From: Sphingomonas jaspsi DSM 18422
Lineage (GTDB): Bacteria > Pseudomonadota > Alphaproteobacteria > Sphingomonadales > Sphingomonadaceae
Length of the DNA stretch: 64,000 bases
Reading direction: 5' to 3'
Assembly: GCF_000585415.1 (NCBI RefSeq)
Contig: NZ_KK073876.1
Location: forward strand, 2,043,810 to 2,107,809
Shown here: positions 1 to 8,915 of the stretch, in pieces
Layout of the letters: each line of letters opens with the position of its first letter
How positions within the stretch are numbered: the first letter of the stretch is position 1
The notes under the pieces: generated by a model
What the model was told of the DNA's origin: nothing
The model's database searches: none
Seen by the model: the letters and a program-made list of their open reading frames with translations, nothing else
Program-made: the position numbers and the translations under genes

Positions 1-1519
1 TGCCTGCCACCTTGGCCGCGCGCAGGCGGGTCATTTCGGCATGGGCTTCGGGCGAATAGTCGATGTTGCCGGTGCCCGGCTGCTTTTCGATACCGCCAAT
101 CCGGTGCTCGAGACCCGGCGTGCCCGGCTTGATCCACGGGCGGGCCAGGTCGCCGTTGCGATCGAACGGCCGAACGCCGCTACCTTCGGCCGCGAATTCG
201 ACCGGAAACGCCTTATAGTCGCCCATATCCGGCACCTTCCACGGCTCGGCCGCATTGGCGATATAGCCGTCGGTCAGAAGCATCACGGGAGTCATGTAGC
301 GAATCGCGATGCGGCACGCCTCGATCGCGCAATCGAAGGCGTCGGCGGGCGAGCGCGCAGCGATGACCGGGATCGGCGCATCGCCGTTGCGGCCGTAGAC
401 TGCCTGGTAAAGGTCGGACTGTTCGGTCTTGGTCGGAAGGCCGGTCGACGGCCCGCCGCGCTGCGAATTGACGATGACCAGCGGCATTTCGGTCATCACC
501 GCAAGGCCCATCGCCTCGCCCTTCAGCGCAATACCCGGGCCAGACGAGCTGGTGACGCCCAACTGCCCTGCGTAGCTGGCGCCGATGGCCGAGCAGATCG
601 CCGCAATCTCGTCCTCCGCCTGGAACGTGGTGATGCCATATTCCTTGAGGCGCGAGAGATGGTGGAGGATCGCCGAGGCGGGCGTGATCGGGTAACCGCC
701 GAAGAACATCTTCAAGCCCGCCAGCTGCGCACCCGCAACCAGCCCCACCGACAGTGATTCCGCGCCGGTCACCGTCCGGTAAAGGCCGGGCTCCGCGGGT
801 GCGGCATCCATGTGCATCTGACGGATCTGGCCGCCGATCTCGATCGTTTCGCCATAGGCGTGGCCGGCGTTGAGCGCGGCGATATTGGCTTCGGCCAGCT
901 CGGGCTTCTTGGCGAACTTGGCCTTGAGCCAATTGATGACCGGCGCGCGCTTGCGATCGAACATCCACAGCGCCAGGCCCAGCGTCCACATATTCTTGCA
1001 GCGCAGCGCTTCCTTGTTGCCGAGGCCATATTCCTTGACTGCTTCGACCGTCAGCTGGCTGATGTTGAACTTGATCAGCTGCCAGCGACCGAGGCTGCCG
1101 TCTTCCAGCGGATTGGCTTCATACCCCGCCTTGGCAAGGTTGCGCTGAGTGAATTCGCCTTCGTCGGCGATGATCAGGCCGCCGTCGCGGAGCGCCTTGA
1201 CGTTGACCTTCAGCGCCGCCGGATTCATCGCCACAAGCACGTCGGGCGCATCGCCGGCGGTTTCGATCGCGGTCGAGCCGAAATTGATCTGGAAAGCCGA
1301 CACGCCGAAGGTCGTGCCTTGCGGCGCGCGGATTTCGGCCGGGAAGTCGGGGAAGGTCGCCAGGTCGTTGCCCGCCAGCGCGGTCGACAAGGTGAACTGG
1401 CCGCCGGTCAGTTGCATGCCGTCGCCGCTGTCGCCTGCGAACCGCACCACCATCGCCTCGCGCGGCGGATGGGCGTGGGCTTCTTCGGGGGTCAGCAGAT
1501 GGGTTGCCGACTGGGTCAT
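1..1519 (-). CDS. korA: 2-oxoacid:ferredoxin oxidoreductase subunit alpha (KorA-like), C-terminus outside window
   Basis: Predicted subunit of the thiamine-diphosphate enzyme that oxidises 2-oxoglutarate (or a similar 2-oxoacid) to the acyl-CoA while reducing ferredoxin. The frame is open from the ATG at 1519 to the left edge, giving 506 residues of a family usually a little over 600, so only the C-terminus is missing. Residues 24-41 carry the gamma-type domain start (RFAGDSGDGMQLTGGQ), and from about residue 274 the pyrimidine-binding alpha domain begins (GGYPITPAS, then SSSGPGIALKGE). This fused gamma-alpha layout is typical of bacterial KorA. The beta subunit korB is expected just beyond the left edge, but that is inference. 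The exact 2-oxoacid cannot be read from the sequence. Confidence 0.88.
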   Translation of the reverse strand, partial: MTQSATHLLTPEEAHAHPPREAMVVRFAGDSGDGMQLTGGQFTLSTALAGNDLATFPDFPAEIRAPQGTTFGVSAFQINFGSTAIETAGDAPDVLVAMNPAALKVNVKALRDGGLIIADEGEFTQRNLAKAGYEANPLEDGSLGRWQLIKFNISQLTVEAVKEYGLGNKEALRCKNMWTLGLALWMFDRKRAPVINWLKAKFAKKPELAEANIAALNAGHAYGETIEIGGQIRQMHMDAAPAEPGLYRTVTGAESLSVGLVAGAQLAGLKMFFGGYPITPASAILHHLSRLKEYGITTFQAEDEIAAICSAIGASYAGQLGVTSSSGPGIALKGEAMGLAVMTEMPLVIVNSQRGGPSTGLPTKTEQSDLYQAVYGRNGDAPIPVIAARSPADAFDCAIEACRIAIRYMTPVMLLTDGYIANAAEPWKVPDMGDYKAFPVEFAAEGSGVRPFDRNGDLARPWIKPGTPGLEHRIGGIEKQPGTGNIDYSPEAHAEMTRLRAAKVAG

Positions 1520-1612
1520 GGGCGTCCTTCGGTCGAATGAGTCAGGGTTTCACCCCTGCCCTTACGACCGTGAGGGGAGCGTTGGAAGATGCTATATCGC
1601 CTCGCGACGGCC

Positions 1613-3475
1613 TCAGGCGGCCAGCGTCTCGAGCTGTTCGCTGACGTCGAGCCAGTCTGCCTCGGCCACCTCAAGCTCTTTCGCCACCTCGCCGCGCCGC
1701 TTCGACAATTCGCCCATCGTCAGCTTCGCCCACTCCTTTGCCGCCTTGGCAGGCTCGGCCATGGCAAGGTCGATCGCCGCCAGTTTCGCGGCCAGTCGCT
1801 GGGTCCGGCTTTCCGCATCGGCGACCTGCTTCTTCAGCGCCTTGGCACTTTCGCCATTGTCGTTGCGGCTGGCCTTATGGCCCTTGGTCTTGGCGTCGGC
1901 CTTGGGCTGGTTCCGCCCCAGAACGAAGTCGATGTAATCGTCGATGCTGCCGTCATAGTCGACCGCCTTGCCGTCATCGACCAGCACCAACCGGTCGGCG
2001 GTCAGTTCGACCATGTGGCGGTCGTGGCTGATCAAGATGACCGCGCCGTCGTAGCCGTTCAGCGCCTGGACCAACGCCTCACGCGCGTCGACGTCGAGGT
2101 GGTTGGTCGGCTCGTCGAGGATGATGAGGTGCGGCGCGTCGCGCGTGATCAGCGCAAGCGCCAGCCGCGCCCGCTCGCCGCCCGACAGCTTGGCTACCTT
2201 GGTCGTCGCCTTGTCGCCGGAGAAGCCGAAGCGGCCGAGCTGGGCGCGGACCGCGGCGGGCGTCTTGCCCTCCATCGCGCGGCTCATATGCTCCAGCGGC
2301 GTGTCGTCGCCCGACAATTCCTCGACCTGATACTGGGTGAAGTAACCGACCTTCATCTTGCCTGATGCGTGTATCGCGCCGTCCATCGTCGGCAGCTGCG
2401 CGGCGAGCAGGCGCGCCAGCGTGGTCTTGCCGTTGCCGTTGCGGCCCAGCAGCGCGACCCGGTCGTCGGGATCGATGCGCAGGTTGAGGCGGGTCAGGAT
2501 CGGCTTGGCCTCGGTGTAACCCACCGCGGCCATGTCGAGGGTGATCAACGGCGGGCGCAGCTCCGAAGGCGACGGGAAATCGAACGCCAGGCTGGGATCT
2601 TCGGCCATCGCCGCGATCGGCTGCATCTTGGCCAGCATCTTTGCGCGGCTCTGGGCCTGCTTGGCGGTCGAGGCACGGGCCGAGTTGCGGGCGATATAAT
2701 CCTGCAGCCGCGCTCGCTGCGCGTCCTGCGAGGCCTTGGCGGCGGCCAGCTGGGCCGCGCGTTCGGCGCGTTGCCGTTCGAACTGGTCGTAATTGCCGGC
2801 ATAGGCGACCACCCCGCCGCGCTCAACGTGCAGGATGGTGTCGACGACATTGTTGAGAAGGTCGCGCTCGTGGCTGATGACGATCATCGTCCCGCGATAG
2901 TCCTTGAGGAAATTCTCCAGCCACAGCGTCGCTTCAAGGTCGAGGTGGTTCGACGGTTCGTCGAGCAGCAGCACGTCGGGCGCGGAGAACAGCAGCGCGG
3001 CCAGCGCCACGCGCATCTTCCATCCGCCCGAATAGCTGTCGAGCGGACGGCCCTGCATCTCCTCGTCGAAGCCGAGACCGAGCAGGATCTGCGAGGCGCG
3101 CGCATCGGCGGTGTAGGCGTCGATCGCCAGCAGCCGCTCGTAAACATCGCCGAGCCGTTCGGGGTCGGTGTTGGCGCATTCCGCCTCGGCCATCAGCGCG
3201 GCGCGTTCCTCGTCGGCGGCCAGCACGGTTTCGAACGGCGTCGCGGTGCCCGACGGCGCTTCCTGCGCGATATAGCCCAGCCGCGTCTTCTTCGGCATCT
3301 CGATCTCGCCCTCGTCGGCTTCGAGCTGGCCGATGATGACCTTCATCAGCGTCGACTTGCCCGCGCCGTTACGCCCGATCAGCCCGACCTTGCTGCCAGG
3401 GGTGATCGTCGCGCTCGCGCGTTCGAGGATCGTGCGCCCGCCAAGGCGCACCGTGATACCGTTGATGCTCAGCAT
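1613..3475 (-). CDS. ABC-F family ATP-binding protein (ribosome-associated type)
   Basis: A 620-residue protein with two ATP-binding cassettes and no membrane segments, the layout of ABC-F proteins (Uup, YheS, EttA), which act on ribosomes rather than in transport. Cassette 1 shows Walker A GRNGAGKS (residues 34-41), signature YSGGW and Walker B LLLDEPSNHLD. Cassette 2 shows GRNGNGKT, LSGGERAR and IILDEPTNHLDVD. A charged, helical arm lies between the cassettes and a Lys/Glu/Ala-rich coiled-coil tail ends the protein, which favours the YheS/Uup side of the family. The ATG at 3475 begins directly with the cassette (MLSINGITVRLGG); an upstream in-frame start at 3526 would add 17 residues unlike the family. 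Which ABC-F subfamily it belongs to is not settled. Confidence 0.9.
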   Translation of the reverse strand: MLSINGITVRLGGRTILERASATITPGSKVGLIGRNGAGKSTLMKVIIGQLEADEGEIEMPKKTRLGYIAQEAPSGTATPFETVLAADEERAALMAEAECANTDPERLGDVYERLLAIDAYTADARASQILLGLGFDEEMQGRPLDSYSGGWKMRVALAALLFSAPDVLLLDEPSNHLDLEATLWLENFLKDYRGTMIVISHERDLLNNVVDTILHVERGGVVAYAGNYDQFERQRAERAAQLAAAKASQDAQRARLQDYIARNSARASTAKQAQSRAKMLAKMQPIAAMAEDPSLAFDFPSPSELRPPLITLDMAAVGYTEAKPILTRLNLRIDPDDRVALLGRNGNGKTTLARLLAAQLPTMDGAIHASGKMKVGYFTQYQVEELSGDDTPLEHMSRAMEGKTPAAVRAQLGRFGFSGDKATTKVAKLSGGERARLALALITRDAPHLIILDEPTNHLDVDAREALVQALNGYDGAVILISHDRHMVELTADRLVLVDDGKAVDYDGSIDDYIDFVLGRNQPKADAKTKGHKASRNDNGESAKALKKQVADAESRTQRLAAKLAAIDLAMAEPAKAAKEWAKLTMGELSKRRGEVAKELEVAEADWLDVSEQLETLAA

Positions 3476-3586
3476 GGGCGGCCGCCTACACGCATATTGT
3501 GACCAAGGCGAGGCGGATTTGAGCAAAGCTTAGTGCAGCGACCGGCGATGTGGACATGCACAAGGCGCAGCCATATCCCAACCATC

Positions 3587-4867
3587 GTGAAGCCAAAAAT
3601 CCTATCGACCCTGGTCGGTTACGATCGCCGGCAATTTGCATCCGACGCGGTCGCCGGCGTGACCGTGGCATTGGTCGCCCTGCCGCTCAGTATCGCGATT
3701 GCGATCGGATCGGGCGCGCCGCCCGTTGCTGGCTTGGTGACTGCAGCGGTGGCCGGCTTTCTAATCTCCTTACTTGGCGGAAGCCGGGTTCAGATCGGAG
3801 GTCCGACGGGTGCCTTCATTGTCGTCGTCTATGCCGTCATCCATCGCCATGGGCTGGCGGGGCTGGCAACTGCCACGATGATGGCTGGTGCTCTACTCCT
3901 GCTCGCGGGCTTTCTTCGCGCCGGGCGGCTCATCCGCTTCATTCCAGATGCGGTAATTGAAGGCTTCACGTTGGGCATCGCGGTGGTCATTGGGATCTCC
4001 CAGATCAGGGACCTTGCGGGGCTGCAGACCGGTCCTTTGGACGCTGACTTCATCCCTAAAATCCAGGGGCTGTGGGCGGCACGCTCAAGCGCCGATCCGG
4101 CGGCGATCACACTGGGACTGGCGTCCATTGCGGCGCTGCTTCTGTTTCGCAAATGGATGCCCAGATTCCCGGCCCCGCTTCTGGTCATTGCGATGGCAAG
4201 CATCGCAGCACTGTGGATGCTACCGGGAATTTCTACGGTCGCTGCACGCTATGGCGCGATCGAAAACGGGGTTCCGCCACTGCAACTGCCCGATCTGCGG
4301 CTGCATACGATGATCGCGTTGCTGCCCTCGGCGCTGACAATCGCACTGCTGGCCGGAATCGAGTCCCTGCTATCCGCCATCGTCGCGGACAGGATGATCG
4401 GATCGTCCCACCGCTCGAATGCGGAATTGATCGCGCAAGGTGCCGCCAATGTCGTTTCTCCGCTTTTCGGCGGGCTTCCCGCGACTGGGGCAATCGCGCG
4501 AACCGCGACCAATGTGCAGGCTGGGGGACGTACGCCCATGGCGGGCGTAATACACGCTCTGTTGATCCTCATCGTACTTCTGGTTGCGGCCCCCCTTGCC
4601 AACAATCTGGCGCTTCCGGCCTTGGCGGCATTGCTCATGGTAACAGCGTGGAACATGAGCGAACCGCACCGTTGGGCCGAGCGGATAGCGCTTCCGAAAT
4701 CCAGGTTAGCCCTATTGTTCGGCACTGCGGTCCTGACTGTTGCGGTCGATCTAACGGCAGCAATCGCGATTGGCACCGCGGCGGGGCTGGCCATGCGATA
4801 TTGGGACGGCCGCGCTGCACCAGGCGACTGGCACACGCCGCAAAGCCGCGATAACGAGGACGAATGA
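3587..4867 (+). CDS. SulP family inorganic anion transporter without STAS domain
   Basis: Membrane transporter of the SulP/SLC26 family, which moves sulfate, bicarbonate or other small anions. About 426 residues with roughly ten or more hydrophobic segments; family signatures include GVTVALVALPLSIA near the start, GGSRVQIGGPTGAF and the later GGLPATGAIARTATN. The protein ends soon after the last membrane segment, so the cytoplasmic STAS domain usual in this family is absent. The start is uncertain: GTG at 3587 matches the usual start of homologues (VKPKILSTL), while GTG 3533 or ATG 3548 would add up to 18 residues; none has a strong ribosome site. Its stop overlaps the rppH start by four bases (ATGA). 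Hand counts in three 60-base blocks gave 60-62% GC, somewhat below its neighbours. The substrate cannot be told. Confidence 0.85.
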   Translation: MKPKILSTLVGYDRRQFASDAVAGVTVALVALPLSIAIAIGSGAPPVAGLVTAAVAGFLISLLGGSRVQIGGPTGAFIVVVYAVIHRHGLAGLATATMMAGALLLLAGFLRAGRLIRFIPDAVIEGFTLGIAVVIGISQIRDLAGLQTGPLDADFIPKIQGLWAARSSADPAAITLGLASIAALLLFRKWMPRFPAPLLVIAMASIAALWMLPGISTVAARYGAIENGVPPLQLPDLRLHTMIALLPSALTIALLAGIESLLSAIVADRMIGSSHRSNAELIAQGAANVVSPLFGGLPATGAIARTATNVQAGGRTPMAGVIHALLILIVLLVAAPLANNLALPALAALLMVTAWNMSEPHRWAERIALPKSRLALLFGTAVLTVAVDLTAAIAIGTAAGLAMRYWDGRAAPGDWHTPQSRDNEDE

Positions 4868-5334
4868 CCATCGACCATCTCTACCGCCGCGGGGTCGGCG
4901 TGATGCTGATCAACGAGCATCGCCATGTCTGGGTCGGCCAGCGCCTCGATAATCGCGCGGATGCGTGGCAGATGCCGCAGGGCGGGCTCGACGATGGCGA
5001 GGAGCCGTGGGATGGCGCGCTGCGCGAATTGGAAGAAGAAACCGGCATCGGCTCGCACTTGGTCGAGCTGGTGGCCGAACTGCCGCAGCAACTGCGCTAC
5101 GACATTCCGGACGAGATTGCGGCCAAGCTGTGGAAGGGCCGATGGAAGGGACAGTTGCAGGACTGGTATCTCGCCCGCTTCCTCGGCAGCGACGCCGACG
5201 TCGACATCGCAACCGAACACCCCGAATTTTCAGAATGGAGGTGGGTCGAATCGCACCGCCTTCCCGACCTCATCGTTCCATTCAAACGCGACATGTACCG
5301 CGCCATCGTCGACGGTTTCGCCGACTGGCTTTAG
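4864..5334 (+). CDS. rppH: RNA pyrophosphohydrolase (Nudix hydrolase)
   Basis: Removes pyrophosphate from the 5' end of triphosphorylated mRNA and so starts RNase E-dependent decay; it acts on dinucleoside polyphosphates in some alphaproteobacteria. 156 residues, the normal size. The Nudix box is complete (GGLDDGEEPWDGALRELEEE, starting near residue 40), preceded by the family-specific WQMPQGG. The late motif FKRDMYRAIV is also typical of RppH/NudH. Its ATG overlaps the stop of the SulP gene as ATGA, so the two are probably translationally coupled even though their functions are unrelated. Confidence 0.93.
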   Translation: MTIDHLYRRGVGVMLINEHRHVWVGQRLDNRADAWQMPQGGLDDGEEPWDGALRELEEETGIGSHLVELVAELPQQLRYDIPDEIAAKLWKGRWKGQLQDWYLARFLGSDADVDIATEHPEFSEWRWVESHRLPDLIVPFKRDMYRAIVDGFADWL

Positions 5335-5363
5335 TCGCCGAGCCGCGCTAGGAGCGGCGCATA

Positions 5364-6581
5364 ATGGAGGGGCTGAGCAATCTTGAGCGCGCCTGCGTCG
5401 AACAGGCGATCGCGCAGCAGGACGACATGCTGCGCCTGACCCAGCTGTGGGCGCTGATCAACAGCGGCTCGCGCAACCTCGCCGGCCTCGCCGCGATGGA
5501 AGGCGAGCTGGCCGACGCCTTTGCCGCGCTGCCCGGTACCCTCAGCTTCCCCGACCCCACGCCGGTCGACGCCATCGACGCGGCGGGCAAGAGTTTTGAA
5601 GTCCCGCACGGTCGCAACCTGCGCCTGACCGTCCGCCCCGACGCTCCGCTGCAGCTACTGTTCACGGGGCATATGGATACGGTCTTTCCCGTCGATCACG
5701 CTTTCCAGGACCTGACCTGGTTGGAGCCCGGCGCGGTGCTCAATGGCCCCGGCGTCGCCGACATGAAGGGCGGGATCGCGGTCATGCTGGCGGCTTTGAA
5801 ATCGATCGAGGCCAGCCCTGTCGCCAGCCAGATCGGCTATGACGTCGTCATCAACAGCGACGAGGAGGTCGGCTCGCTCGGCTCGGCGGCGCTGATCGCC
5901 GAGGCGGCCCGCGGCAAGCGCGCGGCGCTGACCTACGAACCCTCGGCGCTGCCCGATGGAACCTTGGCCGGTGCGCGTCCGGGCAGCGGCAATTTCAGCT
6001 TCACCGTCCACGGCCGCTCCGCCCATGCCGGGCGCAACCCGCAGGACGGGCGCAATGCCGTCATCGCCGCCGCCGACCTGGCGCTGCGTTTGAAAGCGGC
6101 GATGGACGGCGGCCTGTCGGTGAACCCCGCCAAGATCGACGGCGGCAGTCCTAACAATGTGGTCCCCGACATGGCGGTGCTGCGCGTCAACATGCGCCCC
6201 ACCACGCTGGAAGACCAGGCGCGCGCCGAAGCGCTGATCCGTGACAGCGTCGCAGCGGTCAGTGCCGCCCACGACGTCCATATCCACGTCCACGGCCATT
6301 TCGCACGCCCGCCCAAGCCGATGACTCCCGCCATCGAGCATCTGTTCGGCGTGGTGAAAAAGGCCGGCGAGGATCTCGGCCAATCGATCGGCTGGAAATC
6401 GACCGGCGGGGTTTGCGACGGAAACAATATCGCCGCCTGCGGCGTGCCGGTCATCGACACGATGGGCGTACGCGGCGGCAGCATCCATTCGATGGAGGAA
6501 TATCTGATTGTCGAAAGCCTGGGCGAACGTGCCGCCCTGTCCGCGCTGACCATCCTGCGTCTTGCGGGAGAACGCGCGTGA
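5364..6581 (+). CDS. M20 family metallohydrolase (amidohydrolase) in arginine-catabolism operon
   Basis: Predicted di-zinc amidohydrolase of peptidase family M20 (the family of ArgE, DapE and glutamate carboxypeptidase), cytoplasmic because no signal peptide is seen. 405 residues. Metal and catalytic residues are all visible: His103 (GHMDTV), Asp133 (GVADMKGG), Glu167/168 (SDEEVGS), Glu192 (YEPSAL) and a C-terminal His in GGSIHSMEEY. The dimerisation domain lies in between (HGRSAHAGRNPQDG). It is the first gene of a unit with astA and astB: its TGA overlaps the GTG start of astA. The family includes a desuccinylase (DapE), so a role in removing succinyl groups from succinylornithine or succinylglutamate fits the context; this is inference. 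A general peptidase is the alternative. Confidence 0.85.
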   Translation: MEGLSNLERACVEQAIAQQDDMLRLTQLWALINSGSRNLAGLAAMEGELADAFAALPGTLSFPDPTPVDAIDAAGKSFEVPHGRNLRLTVRPDAPLQLLFTGHMDTVFPVDHAFQDLTWLEPGAVLNGPGVADMKGGIAVMLAALKSIEASPVASQIGYDVVINSDEEVGSLGSAALIAEAARGKRAALTYEPSALPDGTLAGARPGSGNFSFTVHGRSAHAGRNPQDGRNAVIAAADLALRLKAAMDGGLSVNPAKIDGGSPNNVVPDMAVLRVNMRPTTLEDQARAEALIRDSVAAVSAAHDVHIHVHGHFARPPKPMTPAIEHLFGVVKKAGEDLGQSIGWKSTGGVCDGNNIAACGVPVIDTMGVRGGSIHSMEEYLIVESLGERAALSALTILRLAGERA

Positions 6582-7594
6582 CCTTTCGCATTCGTGCTGC
6601 CACGCCCAAGGACGTCGGCGCTCTCTATGAAATGGCCAAGCTGACCGGCGGCGGCTTCACCAACCTGCCGGCCGACAAGGACACGCTGGAAGCCAAGCTT
6701 CACCGCTCCGAAGCGGGTTTCAGCCGTGAGGGCGACAACCCCGGCGACGACCTTTACGTCTTCATGCTCGAAAATGTGGAGACGAAGCAGATCCGCGGCA
6801 CCTGCCAGGTGTTCGGCGCGGTCGGCACTGACCGGCCGTTCTACAGCTACCTGATTTCCACGCTGACACAGAAAAGCGAGGAACTGGGCGGTCGCATCTT
6901 TCGCAACCAGACGCTCAACCTCACCACTGACCTTGAAGGGTCGAGCGAGGTCGGCGGACTGTTCCTCCACCCCCATGAGCGTGCCGGCGGCCTCGGGATG
7001 CTTCTGGCCCGTTCGCGCTATCTGTTCATCAAACAGCACCGCCCGCGCTTCGGCGATACCGTGCTGGCCGAACTGCGCGGCGTGATGGACCAGGCCGGCC
7101 ATTCGCCCTTCTGGGACGCCATCGGCGGGCGCTTCTTCGGCATGACCTTCCCGGAAGCGGACGAATTCAATGCCGTCCACGGCACGCAGTTCATCGCCGA
7201 CCTTTTCCCCAAGACGCCGATCTACATCTCGATGCTCCCGGAAAGCGCGCAGAATGTCATCGGCCAGCCGCACCCCACCGGTCGCGCAGCGCTGAAGATG
7301 CTGGAAAATGAGAATTTCGTCTGGGACAGCTATGTCGACATCTTCGACGGCGGCCCGACCGTCACGTGCAACACCGACCGTATCAAGACGGTGCAGGAAT
7401 CGGAATGGAAGCTCGTTGGCGGCACGTCGAGCGGAGGACAGACCATGATGCTCGCGACCGGCACTTATCATGACTTCCGGGTCTGCTACGCCCAGGTCCA
7501 GACATCGTCCAACGGCGAACTTTTGCTCGACGATCAAGCCATGCGCACGCTCGACCTAGGTGCTGGCGACCGGGTGCTGGTGGTGTCGCGATGA
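6578..7594 (+). CDS. astA: Arginine N-succinyltransferase
   Basis: First enzyme of the arginine succinyltransferase (AST) pathway: succinyl-CoA + L-arginine gives N2-succinylarginine. 338 residues, usual for AstA. Recognisable blocks are ATPKDVGALYEMA at the start, LTTDLEGSSEVGGLFLHP in the middle, the substrate region ELRGVMDQAGHSPFWDA, and GQPHPTGRAALKMLE. The start is GTG at 6578, overlapping the stop of the M20 hydrolase (GTGA); starting further upstream would read out-of-frame sequence of that gene. The stop overlaps astB by four bases. Together these give three coupled genes. A single AstA subunit is present rather than the paired AruF/AruG of pseudomonads. Confidence 0.95.
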   Translation: MTFRIRAATPKDVGALYEMAKLTGGGFTNLPADKDTLEAKLHRSEAGFSREGDNPGDDLYVFMLENVETKQIRGTCQVFGAVGTDRPFYSYLISTLTQKSEELGGRIFRNQTLNLTTDLEGSSEVGGLFLHPHERAGGLGMLLARSRYLFIKQHRPRFGDTVLAELRGVMDQAGHSPFWDAIGGRFFGMTFPEADEFNAVHGTQFIADLFPKTPIYISMLPESAQNVIGQPHPTGRAALKMLENENFVWDSYVDIFDGGPTVTCNTDRIKTVQESEWKLVGGTSSGGQTMMLATGTYHDFRVCYAQVQTSSNGELLLDDQAMRTLDLGAGDRVLVVSR

Positions 7595-8844
7595 GCATTG
7601 TCGAAATCAACTTCGACGGCCTGATCGGCCCTAGTCACAACTATGCGGGCCTCAGCCTGGGCAACCTCGCCTCGGCGAAGAATGCGGGTCATATTTCGCA
7701 GCCGCGGGCGGCCGCGCTGCAGGGCCTCGAAAAGATGCGGGCCAATTTGCATCTCGGCCTGACCCAGGGCCTGTTCCTGCCGCAGCCCCGCCCGGCCGAC
7801 GCCTGGCTGGCAGAGGTTGGCACGACCATTATGGAAGCCGATCCCGCCATCGCCGCCAACGCAATGAGCGCGTCGTCGATGTGGGCCGCCAATGCCGCGA
7901 CCGTCAGTCCCGCCCCCGACACCGCCGACGGCAAGTGCCACCTCACCGTCGCCAACCTGCGCACGATGCCCCATCGCAGCCACGAATGGGTCGCGACGCT
8001 GGCACAGCTTCGGCTTGCCTTCGCCTCGTCGGCCTTCGCCGTGCACGGTCCGGTGCCGCCGGCGTTCGGGGACGAAGGCGCGGCGAACCACATGCGCCTT
8101 GCGCCGTCGCACGGCGAAGCGGGCGTCGAAGTCTTCGTCTACGGCGTCAGCGGCGGCCCCTTCCCCGCCCGCCAGCATGTCGAAGCGTCCAAAGCCATTG
8201 CCCGCCTCCACCAGCTCGGCGACCGCGCCATCTTCGCCGCGCAGAGCGAAGAAGCGATCGCAGCCGGCGCCTTTCACAACGATGTCGTCGCCGTCGCCAA
8301 CGGTCCCGTGCTGTTCGCTCATGAAAAAGCGTTTGAAGATAAGGCGCCGCTGCTGGCCGCACTCGATGCGCGCGTGCCCGGTTTCGAGCTGGTCGAAGTG
8401 CCGGACGCCGAGGTGTCGCTGGCGGACGCGATCAAGAGCTATCTGTTCAATTCGCAGCTGCTGACCTTGCCGGGCGGCGAGATGGCACTGGTCTGCCCGA
8501 CCGAATGCGCGGAAACGCCAAGCGTCAAAGCCTGGATCGATCGGCACCTCGCCTCAAACGGCGCGATCCGACGGGTGGAGTTCGTCGACGTGCGCCAGTC
8601 GATGGCAAACGGCGGCGGCCCCGCCTGCCTGCGCCTTCGCGTCCAGTGCGACCCGGCCGACGTCGACCCGCGCTTCCTCGTCGACGACGCCAAGCTCGAT
8701 CGTCTGGCGGCGGTTGTCGGTGCGCATTGGCCGGAGGAAATCGATGGCCGGGAACTGCAGAGCGAGACGCTGGTCGCCACCATCCGCAAGGCCCGCTTGG
8801 CCGTTATCGACGCGTTAAATCTGAATGAATTAACGTCGAGTTAA
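7591..8844 (+). CDS. astB: N-succinylarginine dihydrolase
   Basis: Second AST enzyme: N2-succinylarginine + 2 H2O gives N2-succinylornithine, two ammonia and CO2. 417 residues. The active-site residues of this guanidine-modifying fold are visible: Glu162 (GDEGAANHM), His229 (FHNDVVAVAN) and the nucleophile Cys346 (GGGPACLRLRVQ). The N-terminus is typical (NFDGLIGPSHNYAGLS). The ATG overlaps astA by four bases. The stop codon TAA is itself part of a TTAA half-site of a CtrA-like box (8830-8855). astC and astE are not in the window; astD is about 27 kb away. Confidence 0.95.
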   Translation: MSIVEINFDGLIGPSHNYAGLSLGNLASAKNAGHISQPRAAALQGLEKMRANLHLGLTQGLFLPQPRPADAWLAEVGTTIMEADPAIAANAMSASSMWAANAATVSPAPDTADGKCHLTVANLRTMPHRSHEWVATLAQLRLAFASSAFAVHGPVPPAFGDEGAANHMRLAPSHGEAGVEVFVYGVSGGPFPARQHVEASKAIARLHQLGDRAIFAAQSEEAIAAGAFHNDVVAVANGPVLFAHEKAFEDKAPLLAALDARVPGFELVEVPDAEVSLADAIKSYLFNSQLLTLPGGEMALVCPTECAETPSVKAWIDRHLASNGAIRRVEFVDVRQSMANGGGPACLRLRVQCDPADVDPRFLVDDAKLDRLAAVVGAHWPEEIDGRELQSETLVATIRKARLAVIDALNLNELTSS

Positions 8845-8855
8845 TTTACAGTTAA
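8830..8855 (+). promoter_or_regulatory. Tandem CtrA-like box: TTAA-N7-TTAA-N7-TTAA
   Basis: Three TTAA half-sites lie at 8830-8833, 8841-8844 and 8852-8855, each separated by exactly seven bases, so two overlapping copies of the CtrA consensus TTAA-N7-TTAA are present. CtrA is the cell-cycle and motility response regulator of alphaproteobacteria. The box overlaps the end of astB and sits about 60 bases before the small membrane-protein gene at 8916, which is the likely target. A further TTAA lies at 8909-8912 next to that start codon. Binding is inferred from the pattern only. Confidence 0.6.
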
Positions 8856-8915
8856 CCATCTCTGGAAACAGAAAAATCGCGGAACTCCGCCACTGGCACG
8901 GCGTTTGCTTAACCA

